DNA from: Polytrichum commune
Taxonomy: Eukaryota; Streptophyta; Polytrichopsida; Polytrichales; Polytrichaceae
NCBI GenBank assembly: GCA_950295325.1
Contig: OX485806.1
Location: 4,714,001 to 4,774,000 of the forward strand
Length of the DNA stretch: 60,000 bases
Reading direction: 5' to 3'
Translations under genes and position numbers: made by a program
Shown: piece after piece, positions 23,253 through 34,620 of the stretch
How positions within the stretch are numbered: position 1 is the stretch's first letter
How the letters are laid out: the number at the start of each line of letters is the position of its first letter
Notes under the pieces: generated by a model
Told to the model about the DNA's origin: nothing
Database searches by the model: none
Seen by the model: the letters and a program-made list of their open reading frames with translations, nothing else

Positions 23253-24227
23253 TGTCGCGCACCTCTCCATGAGGAGTGCCCGAAACACCATGGGCACAAG
23301 GGGGACCCCGGAGTGACACCCGGGACTTGTGGCGCCGTTGGTGAGAGGGCCCAAGTGATCCTAGTGTGGGTGAGGGCCCCGGGCGTTGGGAACGCCTCCC
23401 ACCCACGAAGACTAGGAGGCACAAGGGTAAGGCCACGAGCTATGCGTAGCTCATGGCGTGGTGATTCTAGAAAGCTCAAGAACACCTCAATCGGAGGTGT
23501 GAGCTAGGAGTTATGGCCATTTGAGTGGGGCGCTGTCCCGGGACAGCGCCCTGGTACAGCAGTGCCTGGGAGTGATTCCCGGGACTGCCAAGGTTCAAAC
23601 AGGCATAACTTCCTCAAGACTTGCCCGAATGGGGCAAGTGAGGAGTCCATCGGCATCTACGTGAAGCGTAGATGAAGATGGAGTGGTTGGTTGTTATGAT
23701 CAGACATCATACAAGGAAGTTATGATGGTCTGAAGCTGCTAGTGGGTTCTAGGCCCAGCAGCTAAAGGAAAATGTCCACTTGGCCCCAACTCTTGGTAGA
23801 GAGACAAGAGGTTGGTTGACGGTGGGGTAGGGGCCCCGCGTGAAGTCCTAGAGGCTTATATGGGTGAGGTGGTGTGGCCTCACCCACCCGAGGCCGAACG
23901 GCAAGGCCTCCATGGGCTTTGGCCTATTGTGAGGCCATAGTTGCCTAGTATGGTTCGGGTTGTTGTAGTGTTGCTCCGGCAATGCGATGATCAACATAGG
24001 ATTGGACTTCCATGAATGGAAGTCCACATTGGGGAAATGGGTTACCGATTAAGGGGTGAGTCCCGAAAGCAAAGTAGGAGGGTTGGTTCCCTCCTATGAA
24101 CTATTGGTCCGGGGTTAAAGAAGCTAACCATTAGCATGGCGGTATGCGAAGGGTTAGCCACTCGTAACCTTTGCTAGAATTGAAAATTGGCAAGATGGTC
24201 AAGGGGGGGCTAGCAAGGGTTGCGACA
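23253..24227 (+). repeat. E3 3' LTR
   Basis: 975 bp, reading identical to 16943-17917. It is preceded by the polypurine-like GGTGGGGGTGAG at 23241-23252. Confidence 0.95.
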
Positions 24228-24601
24228 GGAAGAGTTCCAAGCAATGAGAACCATCCAAACCTTGTGGCTAATGTGTGCCGGCAAAGGAAACTTGTGAGGC
24301 AAGATACGGGAGGGGTAAATTAACTACCCCAAAGCACAAAAGCTTTTAGGTGAGGTTCGCAAGAGCAAGGTGCTCAAAGAGGTTAAGTTGGTGGACGGAT
24401 TGTTCAAGTGCAAACAAAGTCGGGTATATGTGCCACAAGGCAAGTTGAGGCTATCGGTTTTGAAGGAGGAATATGATAGTCCTATTGCCGGCCATAGACG
24501 AGAAAGAAAAAGCCGCCATAGAATGGTGTCAAAGAGGTACCATTGGCGGTGCATAAAGGAAGATATAGCCCACTTTGTGAAGGCTTGAATCAAAGTGCCA
24601 A

Positions 24602-25357
24602 GTGAACCGAGCCTCTTACCAAAAGCAAGGCGGCTTCTTGCAACCGTTGCCTATCCCGTTGGCACCATGGCATGGTATGTGCATGGACTTGATCACAAGT
24701 TTGCCGGAGTCACATGGGTATGATGCCATCTTGTTGATGGTAGAGCGGTTTGCCAAGTGGGCACACATGGTGCCGATTGTGGGAACCGCCACCGCGTTGG
24801 AGACCGCATAGCCTTTTCTCAAAGGATGGTTGAGGCACCACGGGTTGCCAAGAGTGATTGTGTGGGATCAAGATCCAAAGTTCACAAGTGCATTTTCAAT
24901 GCATTTCTCTAAGGAGGTCGGAATGAAACTAAGGTTTAGCACGACCTTGCATTCCCAAATGAATGGGAAATCGGAGCGTGTGAATGGAATCTTGAAGCAA
25001 TACTTGAGGAACTTGGTGGGGGCGGACCAAGGAGATTGGGCGGACTATGTGGGTCGAGCGGAGTGTAATTGCAATGTAGCCACGCACTTGGCTACCAAGG
25101 GGTGGTCTTTGGTGGTGGCTTATGGAGTGGATGCGCTCCAACCTATTAACCTAGCTCTCGAGGGGGCACATTCAACACTAGAGTTCAACCAAGATGGTGA
25201 GGACTTGGCCAAGAAGCGTGAACAAGTCTTGGAGATGACCAAGTTGTTGGTGGAGAAAGCCCGAAGGTGCTATGGAGTGCAAGTCAATGCCGGAAGACGC
25301 GAAGTGGAGAATGAGGTGGGCCAAAAGGCGTTGTTGAATGTGAACAACTTCACTTAG
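24602..25357 (+). pseudogene. E2 integrase remnant (after E3)
   Basis: The E2 coding part resumes after the GGAAG duplication at 24233. The integrase core carries MDLITSLPES, VIVWDQDPKF and GKSERVNG, with the shared TAG at 24809-24811. The remainder (24830-25357) is open. The chromodomain-like tail with the shared TGA follows near 25640-25790. Confidence 0.85.
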
Positions 25358-26600
25358 CCGGAAGGCCTCACTCCAAAGTTCATATCCAAAATTGGAGCTT
25401 CGTTTCCCATTGTGGAACAAGTGGTCAAGGACATATATAAGTTGGAATTACCGCCGGAGATCAAAGTGCATCCGACATTTCATGTCTCATTACGAAAGTC
25501 ATTTTAGGACGACACCTTGTGGCCCGATCACAAGCAAGTGATTAGGCCACCTCCCGACCTTGTGGACATCATTTGGAACATGAGGTAAGAGGGCATCCTC
25601 AAGTGTAGGAAGCCCAAGTGAAAAGGAAAGAAAAAGTACAAAGGAATACTTGGTGAAATGGTGAGGATACCATGAGAAAGAAACCGCTTGGGTGGCGGCA
25701 AGAGACATGGTCAACACCAATGAAGTGGTGAAGCACTTTGAAGAAACTAAGGCTAGACATTCCAATAAAAAGAAGCGTAGGCATTGATGAGGACATCAAT
25801 CTCCTTTAGTGGGGGAGAGACTCTAGTAGCAAACATAGCTTCGAGGTTAATTGCTCCACAACATGCACTTGTTCTTTGGCTTGAGGGAATAAAGTCCAAA
25901 CTTTAGTGGTGCAAAGAGAAAAGTATGAGATGAGGTCCTAGTCTTGTACTTGTGCTTGGTTAATGGAAGAGGGGGAATAGACATGCCAAACTAGGTTGGG
26001 TAAGCCGAGTAATTGGGGCCATGGCTTGGAGGGGCCTTGGATAAAACCAAGAAACTTCTTAGTTGTGGGCTTGTCCGGGCGGGGACAAGGTGATGGCGCG
26101 TGCTTATAAAAGTGCTACCCGCGAGCTAACGAGAGTTGGCGCATGGGAGTCATGAACCCATGTCTCGAAAGAGCAAAGTGGGAACCGAGTCGGGCGGGAC
26201 TTGGCATCACCCCCGTGCGATCGAGGCGTGGCTTAACAATGGAAAGCCATCTCGGAGTTGCAACCGAGACAACTTAGTGGAAGCGTTGAGGTCTCGCCTA
26301 GATGTGTCACGTTAGGCTAGTGGAGCCTAACGGGGGAGGCCCCAAAGGAGGGGCAACCCAAGTGAGTCCCAAAGTAGGTGGGTCTAGTATAGGTTAGGTC
26401 CTTGGATGAGAGATCCAAGGTCGCTAACGGACCACCTAGGAACGACACCTTTGGGACTATGCCAAATTTGAAGATGCATTGTGGGGGTCGCGCCCTAAGG
26501 TAAACACAATGCCGCACCATAGAGGATGGCAACTTGAGAATTGGTGTGCCGACTACGAGTATAGTCGATGAGGGCATCGACTCCGTTTGGTGGGGGTGAG

Positions 26601-27573
26601 TGTCGCGCACCTCTCCATGAGGAGTGCCCGAAACACCATGGGCACAAGGGGGACCCCGGAGTGACACCCGGGACTTGTGGCGCCGTTGGTGAGAGGGCCC
26701 AAGTGATCCTAGTGTGGGTGAGGGCCCCGGGCGTTGGGAACGCCTCCCACCCACGGAGACTAGGAGGCACAAGGGTAAGGCCATGAGCTATGCGTAGCTC
26801 ATGGCGTGGTGATTCTAGAATGCTCAAGATCACCTCAATCGGAGGTGTGAGCTAGGAGTTATGGCCATTTGAGTGGGGCGCTGTCCCGGGACAGCGCCCT
26901 GGTACAGCAGTGCCTGGGAGTGATTCCCGGGACTGCCAAGGTTCAAACAGGCATAACTTCCTCAAGACTTGCCCGAATGGGGCAGGCAATGAGTCCATCG
27001 GGATCTACGTGAAGCGTAGATGAGGATGGAGTGGTTGGTTGTTATGATCAGACATCATACAAGGAAGTTATGATGGTCTGAAGCTACTAGGGGGGTTCTA
27101 GGCCCAGCAGCTAAGGGAAAATGTCCACTTGGCCCCAACTCTTGGTAGAGAGACAAGAGGTTGGTTGGCGGTGGGGTAGGGGCTCCGTGTAGAGTCCTAG
27201 AGGCTTATATGGGTGAGGTGGTGTGGCCTCACCCACCCGAGGCCGAACGGCACGGCCTCCATGGGCATTGGCCCATTGTGAGGACATAGTTGCCTAGTAT
27301 GGTTCGGGTTGTTGTAGTGTTGCTCCGGCAACGCGATGATCAACATAGGATTGGACTTCCATGGATGGAAGTCCACATTGGGGAAATGGGTTACCGATTA
27401 AGGGGTGAGTCCCGAAAGCAAAGTAGGAGGGTTGGTTGCCTCCTATGAACTATTGGTCCGGGGTAAGAGGAGCTATCCATTAGCATGGCGGAATGCGAAG
27501 GGTTAGCGCTCGTAACCTTTGCTAGAATTGAAAATTGGCAAGATTATTAAGGGACCTAGCAAGGGTTGCGACA
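26601..27573 (+). repeat. E2 3' LTR
   Basis: 973 bp, matching 13151-14124 except for a one-base indel (GGTTAGCGCTCG here, GGTTAGCGACTCG in the 5' copy). The polypurine-like tract lies directly before it. Confidence 0.95.
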
Positions 27574-27578
27574 ACGCC

Positions 27579-27917
27579 GTCTCAAAATCTCATTACGTTG
27601 CTGCACCGGCGGAGGGGGCGTACAGCTCATTGAAAGACAAGAAGACGAAGATAGTCTGTGTGCTGTGCTTGTACTTCGTGTACAAAGCTGAGCTGCTGAA
27701 GGTGCTAAACCATCCTATAGCCCGGATGGAAAAGCTTTTCCAAGTCCCAGAAGGGTTGGGCACCAGCAGGAACTTGTACGACGAGGCGAAATACGCCAAC
27801 TACCCCGCGGATGAGCTGCGAATGGATTTTTACCTGCGGATGATGAGGACCCTCACGAATAGGGGGGACTTCATCTTCAACGTCTTCGGGGGCTCCAAAC
27901 CGGTTTTTGCAGCAATG
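27579..27917 (+). pseudogene. Gene 1 exon: methyltransferase-like SAM motif region
   Basis: Host coding sequence resumes in frame after E2. The end of the exon, RTLTNRGDFIFNVFGGSKPVFAAM, resembles the GD-x-vlD-x-FxGSGt SAM-binding motif I of beta-class N4/N6 amino-methyltransferases, in which this motif follows the catalytic one. The next exon supplies a matching IYSYVEDTDVQFYRTQKA helix, where bacterial enzymes read lGRnyiGiEideeY. The usual GSGT is GSKP here and no DPPY is seen, so catalysis is doubtful. ParB-like plus methyltransferase fusions are known in phages and mobile elements. The donor is ATG|GTAAGA. Confidence 0.55.
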
Positions 27918-28088
27918 GTAAGAAACTAACCTCGTGGATCTATATGCCTGGTTTGGGTCGAGCGACCCAAACTATGGGCATGCACAGTTTGGGTCGCTCG
28001 ACCCAAACTAACTATTATTGTTTTTTTGGGTGTCATTTTTCCTTATTCTTCATTGGTGATACTAATACTATTGATTTGGATTGTGCAG
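27918..28088 (+). other. Gene 1 intron with two palindromes
   Basis: GTAAGA donor and TTGTGCAG acceptor join the flanking exons in phase 0. Family-A palindromes occupy 27952-27971 (centre AG) and 27988-28007 (centre CT). The two centres are reverse complements of each other. Confidence 0.85.
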
Positions 28089-29552
28089 ATGTCTGGGTTG
28101 AACATCTACTCCTATGTGGAGGATACCGATGTTCAATTCTACAGGACCCAGAAGGCACTGGCGAAGAGAATGGACATCCTCGACTGGATACCCGGATCCT
28201 ACGTCAAAGAGATCGTCGACGGGGGCAAGAACCCGTTGGATATGGCCAGGCGAATCAATCCAGGCGAATTTGCCATGCGGGCCCCCGTTCAATTGCCAGA
28301 ACCCCTCATCGGATTGCATCCGGGCAATCCGTCCGTGGAGGCAGGTGGCGAGCTTGCGGAGGAGGAAGAGGAAGAGGAGGAGGAGGAGAAAGTGGAAGGA
28401 GAGGTGGAGGAAGGGGCAACATGATTCACTCAAGAATCTGAGGCCCCTCAGCGGAAGAAGGCCATGCGGGCTGTCACGCCGCAAAGCAAGCTAGTACCCG
28501 TCCTAACGGTGGCCGACGCGAAGGACATGTATTCGAGGGATGCGACGGCCACCTTCAGGGAGCGGCGAATGCTGAAGGGGAAGAAATTATACAGCGACTA
28601 TGCGGTGGAGGAGACGATCGCCATAAGCTCCGAGGACGAGGACGACATGGAGCTCGCGAAGGGGCTGAGGTCGGATCCTGCCTCTCCCATAGCGTTCGCC
28701 AGGATGGTGAAGGTGAAACCCGAGGTCCTCACCGTGGAGGAGGCGAACGCGAAGATGCTCCGGGACGAGGAGCAACGCGTCCGATTGCAAAAGGCCGCCG
28801 CCGAGGAGCCCTCGGTCCGCAACGAAGTCGCGGATTTGAGGGCTCTCCTGTTGGAGTAGGAGCGGCAAAGGGCGATGGCCCCACCTCCGTCCCAAGCGGA
28901 CCTGATCACGCAAGTGATCCAGGGCATGCTGGCGCAGGGATTGGTGATGGCTCCCCCGAGTTCATTCCCTCACTTGCCCGCAGGCTTTCCTCCACAGGAT
29001 ATCGGCCCGCGGCCCACGCCGCAACAGTCCTTCAGCTTCGCGCACTTGCTGCAGCCTCACGCCCGCCCTTACGCGCCCGTCCAGCAAGTGGACGACACCA
29101 ACCTTTGGCGCGTCCCCGGAGCTTCCAGCTCGTTGGCACCCCCGCCGCTCCGGCCTCCCATCCTTTCGCCCCCACACCACCAGCGGGACGACCCCCACAT
29201 GTTTGGGTCGTCCGACCCAAACAGTGCCGACGTTGCAGCGTCCCAGAGCGACGCTCGTCAAGCAGCAGGGTTTGGGTCGGCCGACCCAAACCCCGTCCCC
29301 GATCAGACCCCGGTGGACGAGCCCATGTTAGATGTTGAAGGCCCGCAAGGGCCTGGTGATACCTCTACTCCTAACCCAGTTGATGAACCAATGCATGATG
29401 CGCATGCGGAGGTTGGGTTGGGACAAAGGCTTGACAGTCAGCCTTTGCATGAGCAGGTTGAGGCTGAAGTCGTCGTCGGAGGCGGCGGTGACAGAGGTGG
29501 GGTAGCGCACGCGGTGACGGCCTCAACGTCGTCGAGGCGCGACCAAGGCGAG
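28089..29552 (+). pseudogene. Gene 1 exon: acidic, coiled and Pro-rich linker
   Basis: One reading frame runs through the whole exon and is broken only by TGA at 28422 (from CGA) and TAG at 28857 (from CAG), each a single C-to-T step. It starts with the end of the methyltransferase-like domain. A Glu-run (about 28360-28415), a charged helical part (28464-28856) and a Pro/Ala/Gln-rich part (28875-29552) follow. Two family-A palindromes lie in frame and encode FGSSDPN and FGSADPN. The donor is inferred as GAG|GTAATG at 29553; without splicing the frame ends at TGA 29562-29564. Confidence 0.65.
29202..29290. repeat. Two family-A palindromes inside coding exon
   Basis: 29202-29221 (TTTGGGTCG-TC-CGACCCAAA) and 29271-29290 (centre GC, a perfect palindrome) lie in the open Pro-rich linker of gene 1. 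They are the only exonic copies. Confidence 0.95.
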
Positions 29553-30067
29553 GTAATGCACTGACCCCACTCAGTTTGGGTCAGTCGACCCAAATTCCTT
29601 GGGTCTTTGACTTCTTGCCTTGGTCGTGTCCCCTAGCTACCCTAAACTCACGCACACATCGCCCCCCCCCGGCACTCGCGCCCTTCGCCACATCCCCCCG
29701 ACCATTCGTTCGTCCACATACCCCCCGGCTTGCGACGAAGTCTTCATCACGGCGGCCCGTCTCTTCAATTTTTGCTAGATGTAGAAGTAGGCTAGTTTGA
29801 ACGCATCGTTCAACGCGGCTCCCCCCAATCAAGATGTACATAGAGCATTGTATACAATATAATCGCCATTTTTTACTCCTATATACTTGTATCTTGTGTT
29901 TGATTGTATGTTGTATGCTCTTGCCTCTCTTGTGTCCCTTATTGCACCCCCTCCAAAATGATTCAAATGGTTTTGTGTTTGCACCGAGAACACTCGTTTT
30001 TTTAATGCTTCGTGTGGACATAGCATGACATAAGTCGCCCACCGTTTTCTCTCGATCGTATCCGTAG
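29553..30067 (+). other. Candidate gene 1 intron with palindrome
   Basis: Phase-0 donor GAG|GTAATG and acceptor TCGTATCCGTAG. It contains one family-A copy at 29575-29594 (TTTGGGTCAG left arm, one mismatch), a C-rich stretch and a T-rich stretch. If the splice is not used, this is the 3' flank of gene 1 and the promoter side of a separate FCP1-like gene. Confidence 0.45.
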
Positions 30068-30387
30068 GGCTCGGAGCATAGCGTAGCGGCCCCCCGACAC
30101 TCTTCTCCAAGGAGCGGAGAAGGCAGCGCGGCGGCACCCCCAGTTTTACCCGCCCCACCCCCGTGGCCGAAGAAACGATTCCTGGTGTTAGACCTGAACG
30201 GGGTCCTGGTCCAATGCGTTCATTGCCCTAGGACCTCCACGGTGCCCTTTTGCAAGCCCGAGGACGCGAATTACGACGGCCCGCCCACGTTCATAAAGAG
30301 CAAGCTAGTTCACCTCCGCCCGTGGCTTCGGACCTTCCTCCAGATGGCCCAACAACGATGGTGGGTGGTCGTTTGGAGCTCCATGAC
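30068..30387 (+). pseudogene. FCP1/HAD-like exon, 5' part
   Basis: The frame from the acceptor runs through a Pro-rich stretch (LPAPPPWPKK) into RFLVLDLNGVLVQC, the first motif of the FCP1/NIF branch of HAD phosphatases, and on to FIKSKLVHLRPWL and WWVVVWSSMT (motif II region). FCP1-type enzymes use DxDx(T/V). Here the second Asp is Asn (DLNGV), as in a plant subgroup of HAD-like proteins, so acid/base catalysis is probably lost. The exon is cut by E4 after ATGAC. Confidence 0.75.
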
Positions 30388-32866
30388 TGTTGCGCACCTC
30401 TCCATGAGGAGTGCCCGAAACACCATGGGCACAAGGGGGACCCCGGAGTGACACCCGGGACTTGTGGCGCCGTTGGTGAGAGGGCCCAAGTGATCCTAGT
30501 GTGGGTGAGGGCCCCGGGCGTTGGGAACGCCTCCCACCCACGGAGACTAGGAGGCATGAGGGTAAGGCCATGAGCTATGCGTAGCTCATGGCGTGGTGAT
30601 TCTAGAATGCTCAAGAACACCTCAATCGGAGGTGTGAGCTAGGAGTTATGTCCATTTGAGTGGAGCGCTGTCCCGGGACAGCGCCCTGGTACAGCAGTGC
30701 CTGGGAGTGATTCCCGGGACTGCCAAGGTTCAAACAGGCATAACTTCCTCACCACTTGCCCGAATGGGGCAAGTGAGGAGTCCATCGGCATCTACATGAA
30801 GCGTAGATGAAGATGGAGTGGTCAAGTGTTAGCATCAGTGTGAGGCCAAACCCCCCACCCTTAAGCGTCCGTAGTCCGAGTAGTGGGTTTGGGCTCACAT
30901 TCCTCCGCGGTATTGGATTTGGACTTGGATGAGTCCATAGTGCAAGGTTCACCCTTCAAGTGGTCTTGGATTTAACTAGCTCCTTCATAAACCCAGCTCC
31001 TTCATAAACCCAGCTTCTTAGCTTCTAACTAAACAAACCCAGCTCCTTCATAAACCCAGCTCCTTCATAAATCCAGCTCTTTACTTTCTAACTAAACAAA
31101 CCCAGCTCCTTCATGAACCCACAACTTTGTAGTTGTAATCCCCAACTACCTCACTAATTATTCAAGCCCTTAACTAATCTTCCTACCTAATTTCCCTAAT
31201 TCTACTAACAACCCTTTTCTAATCACACAATTCTTCTCTAATCCTAAAATCCTAAAATCCTAGAGAGGAGAGGGGGAGAGAGAATTTCCTAACTTCACTA
31301 AGACTAACTAATCCACACAAGTATATTTTTGCACTCATCACAACATCAAGTGCTCAACTCTTAAACATGGAACTTGCAACCACGTGTATTCAAAACATGA
31401 ACTTAAAGTACCACAAATTGGAATCATGAATTAACTTTAAAATCCTTCACGTCAACACTAATTCTACCAAGAGGTCAAGCCCTCTTCAAGGCTAACAAGC
31501 CTTGGCTCTCAAACTAAAAACTAAGCACACACATGTGCTCCAATATGGCTTCCCACACCCACACTTATAACTCGTGGGGTGCCTTGGAGCACAAAGGAAA
31601 GAGAGGATGAGTGAGGGAAGAATAAGGGATTATATAGTAAGCTTGAGGGGGTGAGCACCCTCAAGGCTCACGATAAGCCCTTGAGATTTCCTCCTACTTA
31701 GTAGGCGCCAATCCTATCTTCTAAGCCTTCCTCCCTCAAATGATCAACAAGGATCCTAATTCGAACATTTAACTAGCCTTGGCTTTCTACCTACCACACT
31801 TTACCAAACTTAGGATGCTTCAACCCAAACTTAGCCTCCTTCGCTTTCCGCCGCCATAACTTTCTCCCCTTACTTTTCCAAATCGTCGCTCACCACTTAA
31901 TTCAAACCACGATGCTTAACTCGTGATTTGATTGGTGCTTTGAGAATTTGCTTATCCTCCACCTTGCATTCTTCCTTGGGCCTTCCCCATTAAGTGGCCA
32001 TGATGAGGTGGTCCACTTGTGCGCTCCATGTGATCCTCCATTCATCCCAATTCGAATGCACTTGCCTCTTGAGTCACTTTGGTTGTCTCCATCCATTTGT
32101 ACTAGCCTACTCACTAACTATTCAATCCAAGTTCTCCTTCTAACTCATTCACTCAAATCCTTCCGAAGGTAAAAAAACAATAACAACTCACATCCTAGCC
32201 TCTTACAACATGGTACTTCTAAGACTAACATTTCACTCTTTTTATATTTTTGTGAAGTAACATGCTACTTCAAAGTGCATCAACTAACGTTTCAAGGGTC
32301 TAAGACTAAATGTGGGCACCCTTTTGGGCTCACAATCAGACATCATACAAGGAAGTTATGATGGTCTGAAGCTGTGGGGGCTTCTAGGCCCAGCGGCTAA
32401 GGGAAAATGTCCACTTGGCCCCAACTCTTGGTAGAGAGACAAGAGGTTGGTTGACGGTGGGGTAGGGGCCCCGCGTAGAGTCCTAGAGGCTTATATGGGT
32501 GAGGTGGTGTGGTGTGGCCTCACCCACCCGAGGCCAAACGGCACGGCCTCCATGGGCATTGGCCCAATGTGAGGCCATAGTTGCCTAGTATGGTTCGGGT
32601 TGTTGTAGTGTTGCTCCGGCAACGCGATGATCAACATAGGATTGGACTTCCATGGATGGAAGTCCACATCCAAGAAATGAGTTACCGATTAAGGGGTGAG
32701 TCCCGAAAGCAAAGTAGGAGGGTTGGTTCCCTCCTATGAACTATAAGGTCCGGGGTAGGAGGAGCTAACCATTAGCATGGCGGAATGCGAATGGTTAGCG
32801 CTCGTAACCTTTGCTAGAATTGAAAATTGGCAAGATTGTCAAGGGGGGCTAGCAAGGGTTGCGACA
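30388..32866 (+). repeat. E4 5' LTR, interrupted
   Basis: LTR sequence occupies 30388-30838 and 32340-32866, about 978 bp once the inserted unit and one ATCAG are removed. It ends TTGCGACA. Confidence 0.92.
30839..32334 (+). mobile_element. Solo LTR of an unrelated retroelement
   Basis: A 1496-bp insert begins TGTGAGGCCAAA and ends TTTTGGGCTCACA, with short inverted ends. It is flanked by ATCAG (30834-30838 and 32335-32339). The 3' LTR of E4 shows the empty site. No coding frame or PBS is present, so a solo LTR left by LTR-LTR recombination is the best reading. It contains a short repeat of CCCAGCTCCTTCATAAA (30970-31115) and a TATATAGTAAGC box near 31632. A non-autonomous DNA element is less likely because the ends are TG...CA. 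Confidence 0.8.
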
Positions 32867-32868
32867 CT

Positions 32869-32880
32869 TGGTATCAGAGC
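32869..32880 (+). other. E4 primer binding site
   Basis: TGGTATCAGAGC, two bases inside the LTR. Confidence 0.9.
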
Positions 32881-32906
32881 AGGGTTCCAGTTTTTGAGCT
32901 CGCACT

Positions 32907-34620
32907 TTGAGGGAAACATGGGTATCAAAAATGCGGGTTATGATGGTCAGCCCGGGGTTTCCAAAAGGTTGTGAGGCTCAAATTGGAACAAGGATCATGT
33001 GCAAATGGAATTTGACCATACCATTGGTTCTAATGACAATGGTGGGCATGAGGGTGGATTTGGTAAGGAAAATGGAGGAGTGCTTTGAAAAGGGCTCCCG
33101 CAAACCTCAAAGAACATTTGGGGCCTAGAATACCGAAAGCACTCAAAACCTTGGAGGGCATTAATGTTGGATTGAAATTCCAATTTGAAATGCTTGGAAG
33201 GTATTGATGTTGGAATGAATTTGGTGCTAATGAGGCACCCGGGGCCTCTTAAGGCCTATGTGCGCTATTCAAACGCACAAATGAAGGATGCACCTAAAAC
33301 GGACGAACTTTCTAAGAAATGCATCCTTTTAGGTGGGGTTTTAAAAGCGGGTGGTGGATGCCTTGTTTAAGTCCCCAATGCTTCTTGAGGACATGGTGGG
33401 GACCATCAAGTTTCCAAGAGCATTGAAGCCGATGGTCCCAAAGAGAAGTTCGGCGGCGCATCACCACAAGTGGCTTTAGCCAAAGTAGGTCCCAAAGAAA
33501 TGAGTGCAAATTGTTTGGTCCATTTTACTTAGGCAAAACATGTTGGTGCCGCGGACGGAATGTTGAAAGGTGGCTTTATGCTTCCAAAGCAAATCATACT
33601 TGTGCCGCGGACGGAATGTTGGGAGGTGGGTTTGTCCTACCAAGGCAATTCATGTTTGTGCCGCGGACGGAGTGTGGGAAGGTGGCTTTGTGCTACCAAG
33701 GCAAAACATGTTTGTTTTGCGGACAAATTATTAGAAATTGGTTTTGTGGCACCAAACCAATTTGTCCCGCGGACAAAATGTTTAAAGTTGGCTTTGCAGA
33801 CCAAGCCAAGCCAAGTTGCCGAGGACCAAATGTTGGACGATGGATTTGTGGCCAAGGCTAGTAGCCTTAAGCCGAGGCCAAGTATTTTGTACCTTGAGGC
33901 TCAAATGAATGGGAGGCTTGTCTTATGGGTTGACAAAGAGTTAAGGCATTCTTTCATGACCCCAAAGCTCACAAAGGAGTTGGGGTTTGCCGATTGGTAG
34001 AGTGGTGAAGCCCACCAAGGTGCGGTTTGGAAAGGGCGAACCGCATGAGACAAAGGAGGCCGCGATGCATGTAACCTTTCAATGTGGGACATTGGAATTT
34101 TGTCAAAATTTCACACCATGTGAAATAGATGAAATGCATGTCATTGTGAAGGCCGCCTTCCTTGAAACTCACATGATAGATGTGAGGTGCAAGCCGGTGT
34201 GCTTGCCGTGCATTATGATGTGTCATAATGGCAAAGAATTGAGGTTCAAATTGACAAGGACTCCTATGGTAGGAGGACCCAAGTTGAATTTGGTCTTAAT
34301 GGACCAAATGAAATATGGTAAACATAATGGTCGTGGTTCAATTGGAGCAACTCCAAGGAACTCATGGGGAGGCTAGGAAAGATGGGCCTCCCCCAAACCA
34401 TATTTGTGGGATGTTGGTGAGATACAAGGATGTATTCACCAATGTGTTGCTCAAAATGTTATCGCCAAGAAGTGAATTGCAACTTTGCTCAATAAGAAAT
34501 TTAGTTCTTGAGGCATGTGGTGACAAAGGAAGTTGGTGGACAAACATGAAGAATTTCAAGGCAATCCAAGAGGAGAATTGGACCTTGACTAAAAAAAAAA
34601 GCTTAGGTCATTGGTTGGCC
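32907..34620 (+). pseudogene. E4 gag/protease/RT-start remnant
   Basis: Repeats with GTGCCGCGGACGGA lie at 33540-33830. Protease-like FQCGTLEFCQNF lies near 34085. YKDVFTNVLLK lies near 34420, followed at once by the RT-core deletion. No intact frame. Confidence 0.6.

Larger units (their letters stand above)
16943..24227 (+). mobile_element. E3: Ty3/Gypsy-type LTR element nested in E2
   Basis: LTRs 16943-17917 and 23253-24227 are both 975 bp and read as identical. The target duplication GGAAG lies at 16938-16942 and 24228-24232. It sits between the RNase H and integrase parts of E2, so it is younger than E2. Total 7285 bp, same family and same shared stops as the others. Confidence 0.95.
13151..27573 (+). 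mobile_element. E2: Ty3/Gypsy-type LTR element carrying nested E3
   Basis: LTRs are 13151-14124 (974 bp) and 26601-27573 (973 bp). They differ by a 1-bp indel near 14058 and otherwise read the same. The target duplication is ACGCC (13146-13150 and 27574-27578). With E3 and one GGAAG removed the element is about 7.1 kb. It interrupts gene 1 in the same exon as E1. Confidence 0.95.

Noticed and set aside
13151-27573. Reading E2 and E3 as two side-by-side elements
   Set aside because: Target duplications (ACGCC outside, GGAAG inside) and LTR sequence types pair the outer and inner LTRs, so E3 is nested.
29834-30028. 64-codon hydrophobic frame that resembles a membrane peptide
   Set aside because: T-rich intron or flank sequence, no coding signature, no homologous pattern.
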